From Struthio camelus (lineage: Eukaryota > Chordata > Aves > Struthioniformes > Struthionidae): 64,000 nt of DNA. The position numbers were made by a program, and so were the translations under genes. The DNA is taken from positions 7,812,001 through 7,876,000 of the forward strand of contig NC_090947.1 of the NCBI RefSeq assembly GCF_040807025.1, read 5' to 3'. Below, one piece after another: positions 28,401-39,000 of the stretch; positions within the stretch are counted from its first letter, which is position 1; each line of letters opens with the position of its first letter. The notes below the pieces were generated by a model. The model saw only the letters and a list, made by a program, of their open reading frames with translations. It was not told the origin of the DNA and made no database searches.

Positions 28401-31400
28401 TATGCGGGCTGGTTAAACATGTTATCTGATGGTTCGACACTAGCTGTTATTTGACCTTCCCTTACATGATTTCAGCTCACAAAGTGCCTGTCTTGGTTAT
28501 ACCTATAAGGCTGGCTTTTTTTAGGAGACCTGTCATATTTTGTTCCTACGTTTTCAACTATATTGGAAATATCACCTTCCAGATTTAAACTAACAGGTTG
28601 GCCCAGAGGCTGCTTCTGTGAGACCAGCGGCAGCAGCTGGTCTGAAAATGGGCTTGGGGAGATATAGTCAGTCCTCTGTAGCTCTCAGGATGACCAGGTT
28701 TTAAAATAATCATTTTTCTGTGTGTCCTAAGCTCTGATGGAGATGGAATCCACCTTAAGGAAAGTCACAAAGGAGCGCCGAGGCAAATCATTCAGCAGGC
28801 ATGTCCTCATAGACAGCTTACTGCAGGGGAGCCTCAGTGACCAGCAGGTCTGTGCAGCTGTTATGTCATTACAAAGTAATGAAGTTTTGCTAGATCAGCA
28901 GCTAATTACATTGTAGCCCTTGATTAGTTCCAGTTTTTGCATCTTGTTCAGTCCAGATTCCTTACTAAGACAGTTCTTTCTTTGTTTCTTTCTCCATTCC
29001 TCCAGTCTGTAATTGCATTAGATTTTGGTCGTTTTCCTTGTCTCTGCTTTGTCAGTCGTCTTCACAAGCTAGAAATATACTAGTATTAAGCATCTGTCTC
29101 AAGTGTCATTTCTGTGGAAGCGCTAGAGAGAGTTCAGTTCATTCCTTCCAGGTTTTCTACTCTCTGCACTAAAGGGGTTTCATGCACTCAAGTGAAGGAT
29201 GTGCTGCTTCTCTTTAATCCTTACAGTCTTATGGACTTCATTCCCTGAACCAGATTTTATATCCTAGATTCTGGAAGATACAATGATTTTCTCCTTGGCG
29301 GGATGCGTAATCACTGCTAACTGTAAGTACAGAACGCAGGTAGCTTTCCGTCCTCAGATTCGGCTGTCTAAAAATGTATGTGATGACGTGGGACTTATTT
29401 TAGGCTAACAAAAAGCGATATTCATCATCCTGTTACTCCTGTGCTACAAATATATTAAGGCAGCTAGTTTTACAGCAGGCTCTTGACAACGCCTCACAGT
29501 TAGTGAGTTGAAGCTAAGCTGTGGTTGACAACTTTGCCAGTTTTCAGCGAACCTTAGAATTTCTTCCTGCTGCTTTTTGCTTGGACTTTAACCCCAGCCA
29601 ACTGATGTTAAATTTGATGAAAGAACACCAGAAGATGCAAGCCACAAAGACATTGACCTAAAATAGTTTCTGACATTTGGGAGGGGAATGCTGTTATTTG
29701 ACTAGCTGCTTTGGATTTCTGGGGGATAGGTATGTTCTACATGTGAAAAACTTTCAAAGGAGTTACTTTGGGATTTGTACAAAGATTATGGAAAAAGCAA
29801 ACGAAAAGACAAACTGGACCTGTGTAAACTCTCTGGTAATAGGGGGATGATTTGAACTTAGCCCCGTGATTATCAGGCCCCATACCTCTGCCATGGGGCT
29901 GGAACTCCAAAGAAAACCTCCCAGATGCAGCTGGGTATTAAAGAATGTGGAAAATAAATCTGGCAGCTATGACGATAGACTGCCCCGAGAACGTCCTCTC
30001 CAAGTACCCAGGAAGACTGTTGTTTTTAGGGGAATTGACTCCTCAGAGTTTTCCAGATAGGTCTCATACGCAATTTGAAATGGTAGAAACGTTTGCTTGT
30101 AGCATCCTACATACTTATTTCATATGCAAAGTTTCTTTCTCATTCTGCTATTGAAGATGTCTTTTGAGTACCTCACAAAAGAGATATAGGGGAAACAAGT
30201 GCTGGCCAGCCTGATACAGAGAACTATACTGTTCTTGTCCTTCCTTGTCAGGAGCCCAGGTATTGGCTCTCTGCAGCAGCTGTCTGACATGTGTTGAGGA
30301 AACCTGTAAACAAGGGAATTTTCTGATAGTGTGGCCAAATCAGCCTTTCAGTTGAATGGTTGGTCTAATAACTCTGGTTCCCCAGAGCGGGTGGTTGCTA
30401 GAGTGTCACAGCTGTTTGGTGGGAAAGAGAGACGCTGTGACTGACCGTTTGCTGGGCTGTGTAGTCTCCTTCCCAGAGCTATGAGGCTGCATAGCTTGAT
30501 CTCCTGCACAGCTTTGTCTTGATTCCTTTCCCAGTGTGCACCTGGGCAATCTATTTCCTGACAACCTCCGAAGACGTCCAGCAGAATCTCTACAAGGAGG
30601 TGGATCGTGTTCTGGGGAAGGGACCAGTTACACCTGAGAAGATCGAGCAGCTCAGGTGGGTCCCTTGGAAGGAATGGGAGAGGGATGTTATCCCGGTTAT
30701 CCCCTGAGATGGGGACAGGAGCTCCATGTGTTGGAGGCTGGTACGAGCCTACACTGAGCCAAGAGAAGGCATCCGAAAGCTACTCTGTTTTTTTCCTGGA
30801 AACAGTCAAACCACAGGATGACTTGCAGCACAGACCAAATCTTTGCTATAGGGCTCCAGACAGGTGGACCAGGCTGCTCCCTTCCGAGCGTGTAGAAGAA
30901 ACCCTCTAGGTTCATTTGCAGAGGAAGAGAGCGCAGACTCAGTGCCCTGGCTGCCTGAAAAACACTCTCTGTGCCAAGATAAACCCAGGAGTGTGTGTCC
31001 CATCAGCCACTAGTGAAGCTTGGATGTACCAATGGCTGCACCAATACAACTGAAGCCCTTTAAGGAGGCAGGTTAATTCAGAGTAAGAGTTTGAGAATAC
31101 CATCTTTGTCCTGTTCTCCCTTGAGGGCTCAGGTTGGGAGTTGAGTGGACATTCAGTTTTGGGGCACATATCAGTCATGTGGTATGCTCTGCATGAGTTG
31201 GGGCTTCAGAAGGGAGTAAATGAGAACTGAGATTTCCTCCTGATCTTAGAAGAGGCCACACAGCAAGGATGGGACAAGGACAAATGGCTTATCTCTCCTT
31301 TGGGTGCAGACACTGGTCATGTTGGTAAGTTTTACCTGTAAGATTACGTTTTCAGAAAGGAAGCAAGACGGACTTGTTTCACTGCTGAGAGCTGTCGGGA

Positions 31401-34400
31401 GCCCAGAAGTGGTGGGAGAGCTGTTAATGGAAACAGTGAAGACTGTTTGTCCAATTTTGATAAATGTGTTGGCTACTTGGTAATTTTTGCCTTAAAACCT
31501 TGGGGCCTTGGACAGGAGAAACTGAGAATCTGAATTTCCTACCAATTCTTGGCTGCACCACAGAGCTAGGATGGGTCCTGGGGATGGAAGTTTGTTTTTT
31601 TTTTTTTTTTAAGTTTTGAGGGACATATGAACCACCGCGGTAAATTTTACCCAACAGTTAAGGCTAAGATTAGGGTTTCAGTAGGAAAGAAAGGAATATT
31701 TTAGTTTCTTACAGACTTTGACATTCTTCACAGAAGCAGGATGAAGGGTAACGTTCAGAGAAGCAAATGGATCATGCAGGACACACACACACAAACAGAG
31801 AATTAATTCTGATGGATGTATATATTGGCTACTTAATAATTTTCACCCTTGGGTTAGGATTTCAGGAAGGAAGTCATGAGGACCTGGAGTTCCTGTTGAT
31901 CCTTGTACAGGCCACAGAGTGAGGATGAGAACTGGTGTTTTTGTGGACAAATAGATAACATTCATTTTTCATACCAGTAATGGCCACTCTAAGATGCTTT
32001 TCCCCAGGGTTTCAGAAAGAAAACAATGAGAAATCTGGGTTTCTCACTGATGCTTGCATGTACCACAGAGACAGGTTTGGAGCTGGTGTTAGGAGAAGTA
32101 AACTTGTCTGGTTCATGTCTTGGTTTTCCAAAAGTAGAGGTAATCTTAGTAAGTTTAACAGTTGGAATAAAGTGAGAAGAATTCAAAAAGAAAGCATAGA
32201 AAATGAAATGACAGTGTTGCTGCACGCGAAAAATCTTTCTGAAGGGCCACAGAACTAGGATGATGACGGGTAAAGAGTGTGCCTTTGTTTTCGGTGCATC
32301 TGTTGGCCAATTGGGTAAATTTTATACTTGGGCTAGTGTTAGGGTATCAGTGAAGCAATACTCCTCCGTATGTGGGTTTTCTGCTGCTTTTTGTATGGGT
32401 AAGATGCCTAGGAAAAGGGATTGATGTGTGTATATGCCTTTTTAGCAGGGTTGGTTTGGTTTAAAATCTGGAAAAAGCAGGCTGAATAGAAATGTTGATA
32501 GCCTTCTCTAAAAGCTAATAACTAAACGTTATAATTAAACTGACAACTAAACTGACCGAGACTCACTGGTTGCAGATACTGTCGGCAAGTCCTGTGTGAG
32601 ACAGTGCGAACAGCAAAACTTACCCCCATTGCTGCACAGCTGCAGGAGTTGGAGGGCAGAGTCGACCAACATACTATCCCCAAAGAGGTAGGGCAGTACT
32701 GGGAGCCTCAGGCCACCTTCCCTTCCTGGAGGGGTATCTGTTGTTCGTTCTTCCCTCATAGTTCTTCCAGTGGAGGACGAGGCAGAAAACCATGTCTTTT
32801 GCCACTGTTTAACCTGAGCAGCTGGTCTGTCACTTGACAGTACCATTTACCTCAAAGTTTGCCATGCTGTTCCTCTGTGAAGAGGTTCTGGGAACTCATA
32901 TTCTCTTCCTGAGCAGATTTGTTTCTGGTTTTGGGTCCATCAGGGTTGAAACATCTTTTGAAGGGGTCTCTGAGCTCAGCTGTGCGTAAAAGAGCATGAT
33001 TTCAGCTGATCACGTCCACCCGTATTTCCCACACAGCTTCCATTGCAGAGAATACAGGAGTCTGTACAGACATGCCAGTAAGAGTGGGGTAATGGGTTCA
33101 GGCCCTCTCTGACCACCAACAGTTGCAGCATGGGCCTTGGAATGATAAAATCCTAACCTGTGGGCATAGGAATCTGTGGATGCATACAGCGTATTATCTT
33201 TACAGGCATTTCTAAGCCACCTGTTGAATATGAGTCGTCCATAGAATAATCCTTCTCCAGCAGGGCTGTCCAGAGGTGCCTTTAACTGTGCATTTTTTCT
33301 CACTCTGACATACGTGTTCTAATTTTCTTTGCAGACACTTGTGCTTTATGCTCTTGGTGTGATGCTGCAGGATAGTTCATCTTGGCCTTCACCATACAAG
33401 TATGTAGAATCAGGACCTTTATTACAACGAATTCCTTTCCTTCTTTAATTAATGTTCTTTAGGTCTTACTTCCATGCACAGCCTGTTTGGCTGCAGGACC
33501 TGCCTTAAGCAGGTTTTGGCGATGAAAGGGAGCCTGCAAGAAAATCTGTTTATGAAGATCCTGGTTTGCTTGTCTACATGGTGGGGAGGGATTTGGGGGC
33601 ACTTCAGGTTGTGATCCTCCCAGGCTCCAGTATGTGAGTACATTATAGTTTACAACAGATTTTTCTCTTTTTTTTCTTTCTTTTTTCTTTCCCCCCCTTT
33701 TTTTTTTCTTCTAGACACACAGTGCTTCCCTGGCAAATGCTGGGAAATTCTTTTTAAGGTGTTCTGTGAGAGAAAAACATGATTTGAACGGTTTTGGAAT
33801 CACTGCTTGTCACCATGAATGGTGCAATGGTGCAAGGGAGGAAACATCAGTCAGAAGCCTGGGTTTTTCAGGGGGAAGGAAATGCTGCTCCCTCGTTACT
33901 TCTGCCTGTGAAAACAAAACTGAATCCAGGCCAGTATTCTGGAGGTTAAAGGAAAAAAAAAACTGCTGTAGCTTACTGTGGCCTCCAGGTGGCAAATGTT
34001 AACATCTGTCTGACTTTGCTTAGGCTAGGAAAAAATGTGGGTCAGTTATTCTAGAGAAACGGAAGAGACAGCTGTGCTCTAGGAGAAAGAAAAGAGCCCT
34101 GAGAACAGCATTTGTCATCTCCTGCAAATGTAGCTCTTGTAGAAGGGTCGGGCGTTGATGCACCGATCTGTGAAGGTCTCGCCAGGAGTTGTCCGCTGGG
34201 ATAGGACATGCAGTGTTTGGGGCAGGTTCCCTGGGGCCTCCTGGGAGGGACAGGAGAGGACTGCTGTGTTCACAGCCTCTTTATTACAAGGAGAAGGAGG
34301 GTGGGGTTGTGGCTGAGCCTGGGGCAGGTTTGTATGTGTGTGATGGAGATAGGAGATCAGCGCTTTGTGATCCTTTCACCCGCCTGCTGTACAAAAACAC

Positions 34401-35780
34401 TGTGTATGCCTGTTTGTCCTCCATGTATTTTTTTTTTCTAGACAGCTGCATTTTCTTGCTTGTTAGAACATCTGTAATTTGTCATGTCAGTTCAGCGGGA
34501 ATATAAACTGGATGCTGCCTCTACTGAGGGTCAGCACCAACATGCCTTTTGACTTTAATAGAAGCAGGGCTACAGTTCTTGGGTGTTCAGGCAGAGAGCC
34601 AAAGGCTTGAAGTATAAGCGGAAGAATTTAGCACAAAATGAAAGGGAACTGCCTTCCAGCCATCAAATTGCCTGTTTTTCCTTCTGTAATGCCTTGTGTT
34701 TAAATTGACTGATATTTGATTAGTGTCCTTTTGGTTCCTTGATTATGGGAATCTTATTTTAACTCATGCCAGCCCTGGATGATAGTTTTCTCACAGCCTC
34801 CACCAACCTAATGCTGGAAGCCACTTTTCTCACTTGAATGAGTCACCAGCTTCCCTCCCCCAGCACATCTACATCTACATCCATATCCACATACACACAC
34901 CAGCTGCTTAACAAGGAGGGTGAGGGGCAAGGAGAAGAGGGGAATATTTTTGGAAGCAAGAGAGAGGGAGGCAAATCAGATTGCATGTGCCCTGGGGGAA
35001 CAGAGGGCAGGTAGCAGCAGCATCAGCTCAGCTGTGTGCTCCAGATAAATACCCACTGTTGAGAGGTAATGCCTGTTAGCTCCAGCCCTGGGTCATACTA
35101 ACTCAGTTACTCAGCTTTTGAACCAAGCTGGGACGCAGCTGGCCAGCTTGGAACGTAGACAGAGTGGATGGACAATAGCCTTCACATATGTTTGTGGAAT
35201 TACCCAGCATGGTTTAGATGGAAGAGGCTTTGGATCGATGCTGTTAGCAAATTAGTGAGATTCTGTCTTTCACTGCCCGTTTCTTATTCTCATGTGTGTG
35301 CAAGCATGCCCAGGGGAAGGATCCTGTGGCTGCACAAAAAGCCTCAGTGCATTTTGTCTTTCATAGATTTGACCCTGAGAGATTCAATGAGGAATCGGCC
35401 ATGAAAAATCTCTCCATGTTGGGTTTTTCAGGAAGCCAGGAGTGCCCGGAGTTGAGGTGAGCATAAGGAAAGAGGTCTGTCCGCCCCTCTGTGGTAGAGG
35501 GGAGGAAAGGTCATTTTAGCCTATTCCTGTTACTGCTGAGACAATCTGTCGAAGCTGGCAGTTGTCCTTCAGCAGATTTACATCATAGCAGGATTTTTAT
35601 TCTCGTTCTTCTCCCACCTCCTCCCTCAGGTTTGCCTATATGGTGGCCACAGTTCTGCTGAGTGTTCTGGTAAGGAAACTGTACCTCCATCCGGTGAAAG
35701 GACAAGTCATGGAGACCAAATATGAGCTGGTAACCTCACCAAAGGAGGAAGCCTGGATAACGGTGTCTAAGAGATGTTAA
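19221..35780 (+). CDS. CYP20A1: CYP20A1, orphan cytochrome P450 20A1 (13 coding exons)
   Basis: Coding exons are 19221-19292, 19448-19497, 19586-19752, 24942-25087, 25781-25948, 26539-26617, 28732-28847, 29268-29322, 30535-30655, 32576-32687, 33335-33399, 35367-35456 and 35630-35780. They sum to 1392 nt, 463 residues plus TAA, against 462 in human. All introns are GT-AG and all phases agree. The protein has an N-terminal membrane anchor (residues 3-22, F-A-I-F-A-V-T-F-L-L-I-L-V-G-A-V-L), the K-helix E-T-V-R at 333-336 and a heme-ligand loop F-S-G-S-Q-E-C with Cys 410. CYP20A1 is an ER-type membrane P450 with no firmly established substrate. The segment around residues 275-284 lacks the usual I-helix (A/G)Gx(D/E)T motif, as known for this family. 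The gene appears functional. Confidence 0.97.
19448..19497 (+). CDS. CYP20A1: CYP20A1 exon 2
   Basis: A-S-R-Q-A-S-G-I-P-G-L-A-P-T-D-E, with two bases completed by exon 3 to Lys. Acceptor gctctttag, donor gtaagt. This is the hinge after the anchor. Confidence 0.93.
19586..19752 (+). CDS. CYP20A1: CYP20A1 exon 3
   Basis: Begins D-G-N-L-P-D-I-T and contains Y-G-P-L-V-S-F-W-F-G-R-R-L-V-V-S-L-G, the beta-1 sheet region of P450 folds. Acceptor ccctcag, donor gtgagt, ends in phase 1. Confidence 0.95.
19753..24941 (+). other. CYP20A1: CYP20A1 intron 3
   Basis: 5.2 kb GT-AG intron, the longest of the gene. It holds a 25-base A run at 23223-23247 and no gene I can support. A long minus-strand reading frame at 24061-24696 has no family features. 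Confidence 0.85.
24942..25087 (+). CDS. CYP20A1: CYP20A1 exon 4
   Basis: Encodes D-P-F-E-T-M-L-K-S-F-L-R-Y-Q-S through R-R-K-L-Y-E-N-G-V-T and S-N-F-A-L-I-Q-K. Acceptor tgctttcag, donor gtgaat, ends in phase 0. Confidence 0.95.
25088..25780 (+). other. CYP20A1: CYP20A1 intron 4
   Basis: GT-AG intron with no other recognisable feature. Confidence 0.8.
25781..25948 (+). CDS. CYP20A1: CYP20A1 exon 5
   Basis: 56 codons including Q-H-V-P-L-C-Q-H-M-L-G-F-A-M-K-S-V-T-Q and F-E-D-D-R-E-V-I-R-F. Acceptor ctcctaag, donor gtaagt, phase 0 at both ends. Confidence 0.95.
25949..26538 (+). other. CYP20A1: CYP20A1 intron 5
   Basis: GT-AG intron with no other recognisable feature. Confidence 0.8.
26539..26617 (+). 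CDS. CYP20A1: CYP20A1 exon 6
   Basis: I-W-F-E-I-G-K-G-F-L-D-G-S-L-D-K-N-M-T-R then K-K-L-Y-E-D, closely following the family. Acceptor ctttcag, donor gtaggt, ends in phase 1. Confidence 0.95.
26730..27212 (-). mobile_element. CR1 LINE fragment, 3' end, antisense in CYP20A1 intron 6
   Basis: The minus strand encodes an unbroken reverse-transcriptase C-terminal stretch, with M-A-L-L-E-R-V-Q-R-R-A-T-K-M-I-R-G and later L-F-S-L-E-K-R-R-L-R-G-D-L and F-T-A-R-V-T-E-H-W-N-R-L-P. It ends in the typical CR1 3' tail, which on this strand reads ATTCTGTGATTCTGT. It is a 5'-truncated insertion of about 480 bp. The open frame suggests moderate age. CR1 is the dominant LINE of birds and other sauropsids. 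Confidence 0.95.
27213..28731 (+). other. CYP20A1: CYP20A1 intron 6, remainder
   Basis: Intron sequence between the CR1 fragment and exon 7, with no other feature I can support. Confidence 0.75.
28732..28847 (+). CDS. CYP20A1: CYP20A1 exon 7
   Basis: L-M-E-M-E-S-T-L-R-K-V-T-K-E-R-R-G-K-S-F and on through L-I-D-S-L-L-Q-G-S-L-S-D-Q-Q. Acceptor gtcctaag, donor gtctgt, ends in phase 0. Confidence 0.95.
29268..29322 (+). CDS. CYP20A1: CYP20A1 exon 8: I-helix region
   Basis: I-L-E-D-T-M-I-F-S-L-A-G-C-V-I-T-A-N plus one base. This is the I-helix position, without the acid-Thr pair that most P450s use for oxygen activation. Acceptor atcctag, donor gtaagt. Confidence 0.93.
29323..30534 (+). other. 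CYP20A1: CYP20A1 intron 8
   Basis: GT-AG intron with no other recognisable feature. Confidence 0.8.
30535..30655 (+). CDS. CYP20A1: CYP20A1 exon 9
   Basis: C-T-W-A-I-Y-F-L-T-T-S-E-D-V-Q-Q-N-L-Y-K through G-P-V-T-P-E-K-I-E-Q-L. Acceptor ttcccag, donor gtgggt, ends in phase 2. Confidence 0.95.
31190..32390. repeat. Diverged tandem array, about seven units of 150-186 bp, in CYP20A1 intron 9
   Basis: Two landmarks recur in the same order. Landmark A, roughly GGCTACTTGGTAATTTTTACC then GGTTTCAG, occurs near 31321, 31471, 31641, 31827, 31979, 32136 and 32303. Landmark B, roughly CCACAGAGCTAGGATGGG, occurs near 31255, 31401, 31557, 31728, 31911, 32062 and 32246. Spacings of A are 150, 170, 186, 152, 157 and 167 bp. 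The copies are strongly diverged, so the array is old. Confidence 0.65.
32576..32687 (+). CDS. CYP20A1: CYP20A1 exon 10: K-helix
   Basis: Y-C-R-Q-V-L-C-E-T-V-R-T-A-K-L-T-P, containing the invariant ExxR pair of P450s (E333, R336), then L-E-G-R-V-D-Q-H-T-I-P-K-E. Acceptor ggttgcag, donor gtaggg, phase 0 at the end. Confidence 0.96.
32688..33334 (+). other. CYP20A1: CYP20A1 intron 10
   Basis: GT-AG intron with no other recognisable feature. Confidence 0.8.
33335..33399 (+). CDS. CYP20A1: CYP20A1 exon 11
   Basis: T-L-V-L-Y-A-L-G-V-M-L-Q-D-S-S-S-W-P-S-P then Y plus two bases. Acceptor tttgcag, donor gtatgt. Confidence 0.95.
33400..35366 (+). other. CYP20A1: CYP20A1 intron 11
   Basis: GT-AG intron with a T/C-rich tract at about 33661-33713 and no gene. 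Confidence 0.8.
35367..35456 (+). CDS. CYP20A1: CYP20A1 exon 12: heme-binding loop
   Basis: F-D-P-E-R-F then G-F-S-G-S-Q-E-C-P-E-L, with Cys 410 the predicted axial heme thiolate ligand and F-D-P-E-R-F the usual PERF-like motif. Acceptor ttcatag, donor gtgagc, ends in phase 2. Confidence 0.97.
35630..35780 (+). CDS. CYP20A1: CYP20A1 exon 13 and stop
   Basis: F-A-Y-M-V-A-T-V-L-L-S-V-L-V-R-K-L through E-E-A-W-I-T-V-S-K-R-C and TAA at 35778-35780. Acceptor cccctcag-type (ctccctcag). The end position matches the family C-terminus. Confidence 0.96.
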
Positions 35781-36060
35781 GAGCAAGCAAAACAAAGGGC
35801 TGAAAGTGCCAGCAGTGAAGTTCTGAGCAAGGGCTGTAGAGGGAACCATGCTGGCAGCATGCTGACTCAGCTGAGGAATTTTACATCCCGATTTTGTTAC
35901 CTTCCATGTTCTTTACTACACCCCCTGCTTGGGTATTTTTTCTAACTCAACCAATGGTCATATTAAAGTAGATTTAATCTATATGCTTTCTTTACACTTG
36001 CTTTTGGATCTCTAGCCATAGCCTTGCAAAGGAATCAATAAAACCTTGCAGTGGTTTCTC
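35781..36060 (+). other. CYP20A1: CYP20A1 3' UTR
   Basis: Short 3' UTR after the stop, ending about 20 bp beyond the AATAAA at 36037-36042. Confidence 0.75.
36037..36042 (+). terminator. CYP20A1: CYP20A1 polyadenylation signal
   Basis: AATAAA 257 bp after the stop codon, followed by a GT-rich stretch (gcagtggtttctc) that fits a downstream element. Confidence 0.75.
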
Positions 36061-39000
36061 TATGAACTGTCAGGTGTCAGCTAATCAAAGACCAGGCTCC
36101 TGGTTAGCCCAGCACCTCTCCAACAGCAGCCAGAGCTGGATATGAAACACTGCCACGGGGATCGTTTCTTTCTGGATCCCAGCTAGAAAGACCTTGGAAA
36201 CACAAGGACAAAGTCTTTCTCTCTATATAGGTATTTTTATTCTATCTATCTTTCCTTCCCTTCAGCTACAGCTATAACTGTCAAAAGGAGCAGATATATC
36301 TTGTAAGAAGTGTGTGAGAGTGTGCATGAGAAAGAGAGAAATAAAGTGGGGTGGGAATAGCACCACCAGCTCTTGCTATGTAATCTTGCCATGCTGTGGG
36401 GTTGTAAGAAAAAGGATGACTGGGAAATGCTCGTAAACTAGGAGGAATAAAATTGGTTTGGCCCCTGAGAAAACAGAAGCATCAGTAATAATATAATGAA
36501 ATGAAATAAAACCACAGAACAAAGTCCTGAGAAAGGGATTCTCCGTCCTGGCAGTTCTGAGGGCAGAGTCTAATTTAATCAGCATCAGAAATGATGACAC
36601 ATGCTTGCAAATCATTCAGCATTGGGTCAGCATGAGACTGGTCATGCAAATACTGGAAATGGAGAGTGCTGATTTTATAGCGTTCTGAATTAATGTTGTA
36701 CTTAGTAACTTAAAAGCCTTTCAAAGAATCCTCTTCCTCCTGCGAAAGCGGTGCCAGCCGAAGCAGGTTCACACACCACATGTTCACGTGCTCCTCCCTG
36801 TTTCCTTCTTGCTTGGCCAGAATAGGCCAGCTCCTGAAAGATTTTTCAGAGCCCCCCGAATGGCTTTTGAGGCAGGAGCCTCTTACCCTTTGATGCCAAC
36901 AGTGCTGTTGCCATCGTACCTCCTTTTCAGTTGTGTTCCTCTTCTTTTCTCTTACACAGGATGCCCCTTCTCCGGATCTTGATGAGTCTTTTCCTCATAG
37001 CCTGACTTCTCTGTTAGCTCAAGTTCCTAGCCCCCTTCCCTCTGAAAAGCTGTGTGGTGGGAGCGCTCAGCTCTTCTGGGGTTAACATCTGAGGCCAGCC
37101 TCTGTAGGCACCAGACAAAGAGACTTTTGCTCTTGGGTTTAATGCGTCAGCTCTGCTTTTGGTGGAGCTGTGGGGATTCAGAGACCCCCCCCTCCCTCCA
37201 GTGCAGTGTGCGTTGGAGAGGTAGCACAGAAATGCTCTTCTACTATTTTGTGTTTGCTGGGCAGAAAAGGAATGTTGCACAGTTTAGCTCACTGCCTCTT
37301 GCTTGCATTGGTTTTTATTATGAACTGCAAAAAAAAGCACTTGCTGTTCTGACCTCCGTTTTAACTGAAGGTTGGTCATGTCCCCAGATGGCAATTTATG
37401 TTAAGCTTTGCTTCACTGCTTATGCAAAATGCCTATTTTTCTTGAAGGTTGCAGATGTTTCCTAAACCTTCTGGAGAAATCAGTGTGGTAAAGGATTTTA
37501 CTTTAAAGCATCCTTTGCAGAGGAGGTAAAATGGAAGCTGCCTTCTTGGGAAAAAATGATAGAGTAGCGCTGTCCCTGCTAAGAACCGGACTAGGAATAG
37601 CTGACTTTATCATATAATGGAGTGACTAAGATCTGCTTTCTTGTAGCCACATGGTAGGAGTGAAGCTTCAGACACCAGGAAGCCTTTTCAAAAGTAATTG
37701 TCCAGACTTCTGTTATGCTGTTTCTCTGCCTTGTTTGAGCTGCACCTGTGAACTGCCTTGCAGCAGTTATTCACCAATTACAGGAATCAAAAATGGGAGT
37801 AATTCCATGTAATTTGTTGTGAACTCTCTGTCAGTCTGCACAGGAGTCGCATCCCATGAGACTGCACTCGCAGTCCAGGCCAGTAGCCAAACCTGAGCTA
37901 CAGGAGTCCGAGACTGACACGAGAGAACATGGCCCAATGTACTGGGGAAAGCCAATGATTAGTTTGTGTTTGCTCAGAGTGGCTGTCTTTAAAAGACCCT
38001 GGTTCATCAGTTAAGGAAATATATTGAGCACTGAAAGAAAGGAGAGGAGTAGGATATAAACGCCCAGTGAGGAAGGATCTCTCAAACATTTTTTTATGCA
38101 CTAGGAGTGGCACTGAGGCCATGGCCACATTGTTTGCCAAAGTCTATAAGCTCCCATTTTTTTCTCTTTTTGTATTGGTCATTTCAAACACAGTAAGTTT
38201 CAAGATTTAGTGCAATACTCTTCAGCCCAGCTGTAGCTCCTTTTCTTATGCAGCAAAACTGCTTTTTTGTATGGGAATGCCCAGGGTTCAGAGCTTCCTC
38301 ACGAAGCTATTGGAAGCTTGAAATAGAAGTTTTGTCTCTCCACTTCTCCCTGTTCTGTGTGCAGCGTTCGCTGATTCTTCGGCCCTAAGGAGGGCTTGTG
38401 TGCATGCAATGTCTGAGTCAGAGCCAGCACCATAGCGGGCAACAGATTAAGCAATCTCGGAAGTCTGGTGAGTAGAGAATGGGGTTTTGTCAATCCTGCT
38501 GCTCACAGACCATGCACTAAGCACACTTTTAAGGCCTAGAGATCCCTTCTGGCCATAAAATGGAGTTGGAGGCAGCATTGCAACCTGAGGAAAAGTGCCT
38601 TAGTTTAGAAACAAAGCCAGGAGGGGGAGGTAGTTTTTATAACATAAAAAGTTGTTGCTTTTTATGCTTCAGATTCCTGTTCTACAGCAGAAAGCTACTT
38701 CACAAGTTCCACGGGATGGTTTTAAAAAGCGTGCAGCAGCACTGTCATTTCATTCCCTGGATTTTTACTGTAGAATGAGCTTTTGCAGAGGACCGCAAGC
38801 TGTAACGGAAGGTGAGAGGCTAAATATATCTCTGTGCCTGTGCAACCTGCTGCTGTCAGAAGCAGGCAGCCAGCACAGGCGCTGGGAGCAGTCGGGCCGT
38901 TGCTAATTGATTATCATGGCTGTTTCTGGCTGCCAAAGCCTTACGCTTTTGCCCCTTGCAGTGGTGATTTTCTGAGACAATTGTTGACAAAACTTTGGGC

